A stretch of DNA of 64,000 nucleotides. It comes from Porcincola sp945869225. GTDB lineage: Bacteria; Bacillota; Clostridia; Lachnospirales; Lachnospiraceae. The notes under the pieces are model-generated. The model worked only from the letters and a program-made list of their open reading frames with translations. It did not search any database and was not told the origin of the DNA. Of the stretch, positions 59,135-64,000 are shown one piece after another. The position numbers and the translations under genes are program-made. The number at the start of each line of letters is the position of its first letter. Position 1 is the stretch's first letter. The stretch lies in contig NZ_JBQKGW010000002.1 in assembly GCF_052118625.1 (NCBI RefSeq), positions 124,001 to 188,000 of the forward strand, given 5' to 3'.

Positions 59135-62100
59135 TTACACCCTGAAGTAGTCAACGCCACTCTCAAATACCTTCATATCCTGCTCGCCGCTGATATTGAT
59201 TGCGACGCCGTCGCCTCTGCGCTCGACATGTGCCATCTTTCCGAAGATCCGCCCGTCCGGGCTCGTGATCCCCTCAATACAGCAGACCGAGCCGTTCACG
59301 TTCCACTCACTGTCAGATGTGACCGTTCCTTCCGGTGTGCAGTACATCGTCGCTGCCTGTCCATTTTCAAGCAGCTTCCGTACCCAGGCCTCATCCGCCA
59401 CGAACCGGCCTTCACCGTGGGAAGCCGGATTCACATACACACCGCCTGCCTCTGCCCTGCTGAGCCAGGGGCTCTTCTTTGAAACGACCTTTGTATATAC
59501 CATTCTCGAAATGTGCCTGTGAATGGTATTGAAGGTCAGCGTCGGAGAATCCTCCTTCTGGCCGACGATCCCGCCATACGGCACAAGCCCCAGCTTGATC
59601 AGGGCCTGAAAACCGTTGCAGATGCCAAGTATGAGACCATCGCGTTCGTTCAGAAGCCTTGTGACAGCCTCCTTCAACTTCTCGTTTCGGAAGGCGGTTG
59701 CAAAAAACTTTGCAGAGCCATCCGGTTCATCTCCTGCGGAAAATCCGCCCGGGAACATGAGGATCTGGGCTTTGTCGATCGATGCCGCAAACTCATCGAT
59801 CGATTCCGATATTTCTTCCGCTGTCCGGCTCCGCAGAACCTTCACATCCGTGTTGGCTCCCGCAGCATCAAAGGCCTTGGCCGAATCATACTCACAGTTC
59901 GTTCCCGGGAAGACCGGGATAAAGACATTCGGCTGTGCAAAATGATGTGTGCAGACTGAAATCTGCGGCACCTCGCAGATCGGAAGCTTTTCCGGTGCCT
60001 CTGCGCTTTTCTCCGGCCTGCCCGGGTGCGAGTGGAAGACCTGCTCCAGCGTACCAGTCCAGGAGGATATCGCCTCCTCTACCGGAATTGTGATGCTCCT
60101 GTAGGACAGCTTCCGGTCATCCGTCACAACACCGACCACCGTATAGGCTGTCTGAAGCTCTGAGACCTTCCCGTCCGGTACTTCTGCCACAATTGCGCCG
60201 AAATCCGGGAAGAACAGATCCTCAGGTGCAACCGAATGCTCGATCCGAAAGCCGAGATGATTGCCGAACGCCATCTTTGACAGGGCAGCCGCGACCCCCA
60301 TCCGGTCAATCGCATAGGCAGAAATCACTCTTCCGGCCTTCACATCCTCAAAGAACCTGCCATACTGCTCTTTTGCCGCCTCATAGTCCGGGAGATCGTA
60401 TGAATCCCTCGGGACCTGGATCAGGACAAGCTTTGATCCCGCCTTCTTCAGCTCCGGTGAGATGATATTGCCAAGTTCATTGACATCGACCGCGAACGAT
60501 ACGAGTGTCGGCGGCACATCAATGTCGTCAAATGTTCCTGACATGGAATCCTTCCCGCCGATGGAGGCAAGACCGAATCCCCGCTGTGCGGCGTACGCCC
60601 CGAGCAGTGCCGCCAGCGGCTGGCTCCATCTCTCCGGGTCCGTGCTCATCCTTCTGAAATACTCCTGGAAGGTAAAATGAATCTTCTTCCAGTCTCCGCC
60701 GCCTGCAACAATACGCGCGACAGACTCCAGGACAGCGTACTGTGCGCCATGGTACGGGCTCCAGGAAGAAAGCCAGGGATCAAACCCGGCTGCCATCATC
60801 GTAACCGTGTCACATGTTCCCTTCAGGACTGGAAGCTTTGCAACCATTGACTGGGTCTCTGTCAGCTGATACTTTCCGCCATAGGGCATGAGGACCGTCC
60901 CTGCACCGATGGAGGAATCGAACATCTCCACAAGCCCCTTCTGCGAGCAGCCGTTCAGATCCGAGAGACTTCTGAGCCACCTGTCCCGGACCTCCGCCTC
61001 GTCGATCGGCTTTTTCTCAAAGAACCGGGCCTGCTCATCAGGCTCTTCAATTCTGGCATCTGTCTCCTGATGCGCTCCATTCGTGTCAAGGAAAGCCCGC
61101 TCAATATCGACGATGGTCTTCCCTCTCCAGTTCATGACCAGCCTGGGCTCCTCTGTAACCTTCGCCACCTCCGTGGCCTCAAGGTTCTCCTCCGCCGCAT
61201 ATTTCATGAAAGCCGGCTCATCCTTCGGATCGATGACGACCGCCATCCGTTCCTGAGACTCCGAAATCGCAATCTCGGTTCCGTCAAGTCCGGCATATTT
61301 CTTCGGAACCTTGTCAAGGTCAATGACAAGCCCGGCTGCCAGCTCCCCGATCGCAACAGACACGCCGCCTGCTCCGAAATCATTGCACTTGCGGATCAGC
61401 TTCGAAACCTCCGGTCTCCTGAACATCCGCTGAAGCTTTCGCTCTGTGGGTGCATTCCCCTTCTGAACCTCGGCCCCGCACACCTCGATCGACTGCGCGT
61501 TGTGTGCCTTCGAGGACCCGGTCGCACCCCCGATTCCATCCCGTCCGGTCCGTCCGCCGAGCAGAATGATTACGTCTCCCGGTCTCGAATCCGCGCGGAG
61601 GACGTTCTTTCTCGGAGCCGCCGCCATGACTGCGCCAAGCTCCATCCGCTTTGCGACATAATTCGGATGATAAAATTCCTTTACATATCCGGTCGCCAGC
61701 CCGATCTGGTTTCCATAGGAGCTGTAGCCATGCGCAGCCTCCCGGACCAGCTTCTTCTGCGGCAGCTTTCCGTTCATCGTCTCACCGATCGGCTGACGGG
61801 GATCCGCCGCACCTGTGATGCGCATCGCCTGATAGACATAGGTTCTGCCGGAAAGCGGATCGCGGATCGCGCCGCCCAGACAGGTTGCCGCGCCGCCGAA
61901 GGGTTCAATCTCGGTCGGGTGGTTGTGCGTCTCGTTCTTGAAATTCACAAGCCACTCCTCGGTCTTCCCATCGATTTTGACCGGAACCACGATGGAGCAG
62001 GCATTGATTTCGTCCGTGTCCTCCTGGTCGCTCAGTCTGCCCTCCTTCTTCAGGACTCTGGCACCCATGGTCGCCAGGTCCATCAGACAGACATATTTGT

Positions 62101-62905
62101 CCTTTCTGTCTCCGTAAACCGCCCTTCGATCGGAGAGATACTGCCGGAGGGTGTCCTCAATCGGCTTTTTATATCGCCCATCTTCGATGGATATTGTTCT
62201 GAGCTCCGTTGCAAATGTCGTATGTCTGCAGTGGTCCGACCAGTAGGTGTCCAGCACACGGATCTCCGTTACGGTCGGATCTCTGTGCGCCTCCTGCAGA
62301 TAGTAGGTCTGGATGAACTGAAAGTCACGGAAGGTCATCGCAAGATTCAGGGATTCATACAGCGACCTGAGTTTCTCCTCAGAAAGAGCGCGGAAATGAT
62401 CAAAGACACTGACGTCTGCGGGCTGTTCATACCGGCGCTTGAGCGTATCCGCCTTTTCCAGGGATGCCAGTCTGGAATCAACCGGGTTGATCACGTAGCT
62501 CTCAATCCGGCCGATCTCCTCATCTGAGAGGGCCCCCCTGCAGACATAAACCGTCGCTGTGCGGATCCGGACATCGCCTCTCTCTCCGAGAAGCTTCACG
62601 CAGGCCTCGGCGGAATCCGCCCTCTGATCGAACTGTCCGGGCAGATACTCGACCGCAAACACCCTTTCGTCATCTGCCACAGGGAAGGTTTCCTCCGTGA
62701 GATCGTCAACAGGCGGTTCCGAAAAGACACACTTCTCGGCTTCCCGGAACACCTCATCGCTGATATTCTCGACATCATAACGAATCAGAATCCGGATCTC
62801 TTTCAGTTCCGGAATCCCGAGATAATTCCTGACCTCGTGAGCCAGGCTCTCCGCCGCGCCGCGAAACCCCTTCTTCTTCTCAGCATAGACTCTTCTGACA
62901 CTCAT
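59135..62905 (-). CDS. purL: Phosphoribosylformylglycinamidine synthase, single-chain form
   Basis: Fourth step of purine synthesis: converts FGAR to FGAM with glutamine and ATP. The 1256 residues join the PurS-like start, two AIR-synthase-like halves and a C-terminal glutaminase, instead of separate PurS, PurQ and PurL as in Bacillus. Visible are FKNETHNHPTEIEPFGGAAT, the glutaminase Cys in LGICNGFQAL and PASHGEGRF. It starts at 62905 in a minus-strand group with a zinc-ribbon gene upstream and the CapA-type gene downstream. No other purine genes are in the window. Confidence 0.96.
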   Translation of the reverse strand: MSVRRVYAEKKKGFRGAAESLAHEVRNYLGIPELKEIRILIRYDVENISDEVFREAEKCVFSEPPVDDLTEETFPVADDERVFAVEYLPGQFDQRADSAEACVKLLGERGDVRIRTATVYVCRGALSDEEIGRIESYVINPVDSRLASLEKADTLKRRYEQPADVSVFDHFRALSEEKLRSLYESLNLAMTFRDFQFIQTYYLQEAHRDPTVTEIRVLDTYWSDHCRHTTFATELRTISIEDGRYKKPIEDTLRQYLSDRRAVYGDRKDKYVCLMDLATMGARVLKKEGRLSDQEDTDEINACSIVVPVKIDGKTEEWLVNFKNETHNHPTEIEPFGGAATCLGGAIRDPLSGRTYVYQAMRITGAADPRQPIGETMNGKLPQKKLVREAAHGYSSYGNQIGLATGYVKEFYHPNYVAKRMELGAVMAAAPRKNVLRADSRPGDVIILLGGRTGRDGIGGATGSSKAHNAQSIEVCGAEVQKGNAPTERKLQRMFRRPEVSKLIRKCNDFGAGGVSVAIGELAAGLVIDLDKVPKKYAGLDGTEIAISESQERMAVVIDPKDEPAFMKYAAEENLEATEVAKVTEEPRLVMNWRGKTIVDIERAFLDTNGAHQETDARIEEPDEQARFFEKKPIDEAEVRDRWLRSLSDLNGCSQKGLVEMFDSSIGAGTVLMPYGGKYQLTETQSMVAKLPVLKGTCDTVTMMAAGFDPWLSSWSPYHGAQYAVLESVARIVAGGGDWKKIHFTFQEYFRRMSTDPERWSQPLAALLGAYAAQRGFGLASIGGKDSMSGTFDDIDVPPTLVSFAVDVNELGNIISPELKKAGSKLVLIQVPRDSYDLPDYEAAKEQYGRFFEDVKAGRVISAYAIDRMGVAAALSKMAFGNHLGFRIEHSVAPEDLFFPDFGAIVAEVPDGKVSELQTAYTVVGVVTDDRKLSYRSITIPVEEAISSWTGTLEQVFHSHPGRPEKSAEAPEKLPICEVPQISVCTHHFAQPNVFIPVFPGTNCEYDSAKAFDAAGANTDVKVLRSRTAEEISESIDEFAASIDKAQILMFPGGFSAGDEPDGSAKFFATAFRNEKLKEAVTRLLNERDGLILGICNGFQALIKLGLVPYGGIVGQKEDSPTLTFNTIHRHISRMVYTKVVSKKSPWLSRAEAGGVYVNPASHGEGRFVADEAWVRKLLENGQAATMYCTPEGTVTSDSEWNVNGSVCCIEGITSPDGRIFGKMAHVERRGDGVAINISGEQDMKVFESGVDYFRV

Positions 62906-62982
62906 CCGCTCTTCTCCTCTTTGATGTGGGGCTGGCCTGTCTCCCAGACACAGCAGGTTGCCAAAAATAAGATCTGAATTTA

Positions 62983-63408
62983 TCAGCTGTCTGGCTGATT
63001 CAGCTGTTTTCTCAGTTCACTTTCCACCTTGCCTGCCTCGCTCTCCTCACTCTGAAGCACAATCTGCCGGCTTTTTTCTGTTCCTGGGTGAAACATCCAC
63101 TTTTGTTCTCTCCAGGCAAAACCCAGGACTGCCGCGGCAGTCAGTACGATGATGATGATCAGCGCTCTGACTGTTGTTTTCAGGGCTTTGGACCGATTCT
63201 CATATTCTTCAAAGCTGTCAAGAGCCCGGTCCCGTCTGCGTCCGGGGGGTGCCGTACGAAAATGAACTTTCTTCAGTTCTTTCTTCTGCTGTTTCTCAAG
63301 CCGCTCTGCCCTCTTCTCCTCCGGACTTACCGGAACCCTCGCGCCGCACTGGCTGCAGTAATGATCCGTTTTCCGGAGCGGAGCCCCGCACTTTCTGCAA
63401 ACTCTCAT
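62983..63408 (-). CDS. Zinc-ribbon membrane protein
   Basis: A 141-residue protein with an N-terminal zinc ribbon (CRKCGAPLRKTDHYCSQCG), a Lys/Arg/Glu-rich helix, and one membrane helix at about 80-102 (ALIIIIVLTAAAVLGFAW), leaving about 40 residues outside. No enzymatic motif. It resembles the ribbon in the 51598-52473 protein. GGGGGACGGGT lies before the ATG. It follows the truncated gene at the window edge by 44 nt and may share its transcript. Function unknown. Confidence 0.75.
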   Translation of the reverse strand: MRVCRKCGAPLRKTDHYCSQCGARVPVSPEEKRAERLEKQQKKELKKVHFRTAPPGRRRDRALDSFEEYENRSKALKTTVRALIIIIVLTAAAVLGFAWREQKWMFHPGTEKSRQIVLQSEESEAGKVESELRKQLNQPDS

Positions 63409-63452
63409 ACCCGTCCCCCGGGCCGGAACGCCCTCGCTCCGACGCTCTCACA

Positions 63453-64000
63453 TCACTGATAAAGAAGATTGGAAGAAACAGACAGGCTGCTCCACTTGTC
63501 CGTTCCTGTCTTCACATTGGCCGCCGGGATATTCACTGTAACGAGCATGCTTTGTCCGCCCTCGACTGCCTGCTGAACAGGCGTGTTCACCGATGCCACC
63601 TGCTTTGTCCCATCGGTCAGCACCAGATCGATGCTGTCGCACCACTTCGTCCCATCCTGGCCGTTAGCAAGCCACAGAGCCAGTCCGAGGCTGCCGTCTG
63701 TGTTCTGCCAGGCCATATTCACAAGACTGTAGAACGCCCCGTCGAACACACCCTTTTCAGAGAATCGAAGAGCCAGATAAGGATACAGGTCAACCGCATT
63801 TCTTCCGCTTCCAAGGGCAGCCTCGTACCCCTCCGGATACTTCCCGGAAAAGTAATTGCCCTCCGGAAGTGCCGCCGCCTTCCAGCCGTTCTTGTACTTT
63901 GCGATGCGCATCAGCACTGAATACCACTGTACCGAACCATCCTTCTCAACCTCATAATCGGTCAGTCCGACTCCAAAATAGTACGGTGACTGGGTCTTGT
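63453..64000 (-). CDS. Unknown protein, C-terminal fragment (5' end outside window)
   Basis: The minus-strand frame is open to the window edge, giving at least 182 codons with no start visible. An internal GTG at 63917 has no ribosome site and is not the start. The sequence is beta-rich with many Trp, Tyr and Gly (YYFGVGLTDYEVEKDG, WCDSIDLVLTDG) and ends in KWSSLSVSSNLLYQ. It could be the extracellular part of a zinc-ribbon or lipoprotein of the same locus, but I recognise no family. Confidence 0.65.
   Translation of the reverse strand, partial: KTQSPYYFGVGLTDYEVEKDGSVQWYSVLMRIAKYKNGWKAAALPEGNYFSGKYPEGYEAALGSGRNAVDLYPYLALRFSEKGVFDGAFYSLVNMAWQNTDGSLGLALWLANGQDGTKWCDSIDLVLTDGTKQVASVNTPVQQAVEGGQSMLVTVNIPAANVKTGTDKWSSLSVSSNLLYQ

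Noticed and set aside
61070..62527. A 485-codon open frame on the plus strand
   Set aside because: Antisense to purL and without any family features.

Overview
The window looks like chromosome of an anaerobic Firmicute of the class Clostridia, most likely Lachnospiraceae. The signs are the housekeeping order murE-priA-def-fmt-rsmB-rlmN-prpC-prkC-rsgA-rpe-thiN, a MurE with the meso-DAP motif DNPR, a short archaeal-type ProS, a DUF4317 protein, butyrate kinase, a single-chain PurL, type 2 GalT and tRNA genes without an encoded CCA. Base composition is moderately GC-rich, except for an AT-rich gap near 53.2 kb. Almost all genes lie on the minus strand. Plus-strand genes sit at 33.0-34.5 kb and 52.6-55.2 kb. 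I see no rRNA, CRISPR array, prophage or intact insertion sequence.

Layout. 0-7 kb: cdaA (cut by the left edge), comF, recD2, an mreB paralogue, lgt and ychF. 7.3-12.2 kb: an ABC exporter with two ABC-2 permeases and its own histidine kinase and response regulator, arranged like the LnrJKLMN linearmycin-resistance system of Bacillus. 12.4-26.7 kb: the murE-to-thiN operon, which joins translation start (def, fmt), rRNA modification (rsmB, rlmN), PASTA-kinase signalling (prkC, prpC), ribosome maturation (rsgA) and cell wall precursor synthesis (murE). 26.8-32.8 kb: a CPA2 antiporter coupled to a PII-like regulator, a DMT transporter, proS and galT. 33-38.5 kb: a DUF402 protein, a secreted protein, a PAP2 phosphatase, a GH42 beta-galactosidase, three small membrane proteins and tRNA-Thr. 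38.6-45.6 kb: secG, a KtrA-like protein, rlmB, mrnC, cysS, a GNAT enzyme, ispF and DUF4317. 45.7-52.5 kb: lon, asnB, butyrate kinase and a zinc-ribbon protein. 52.6-55.2 kb: an unknown gene, a RAYT-like transposase relative without its HUH motif, a lipoprotein and tRNA-Val/tRNA-Met. 55.4-64 kb: a giant CapA-type membrane protein, purL, a zinc-ribbon membrane protein and a truncated unknown gene.

The most interesting points are regulatory or structural. They are (i) a three-copy, about 53-nt intergenic repeat that always lies just after an intrinsic terminator in the same orientation; (ii) a CIRCE-like HrcA operator over the -35 box of lon; (iii) a strong intrinsic terminator at about +8 of the asnB transcript, which suggests attenuation; (iv) the HUH-less RAYT relative; (v) the PII-like/antiporter pair; and (vi) a 1241-residue CapA protein with an intracellular disordered region of about 640 residues. 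All calls come from reading the sequence; no database search was possible.
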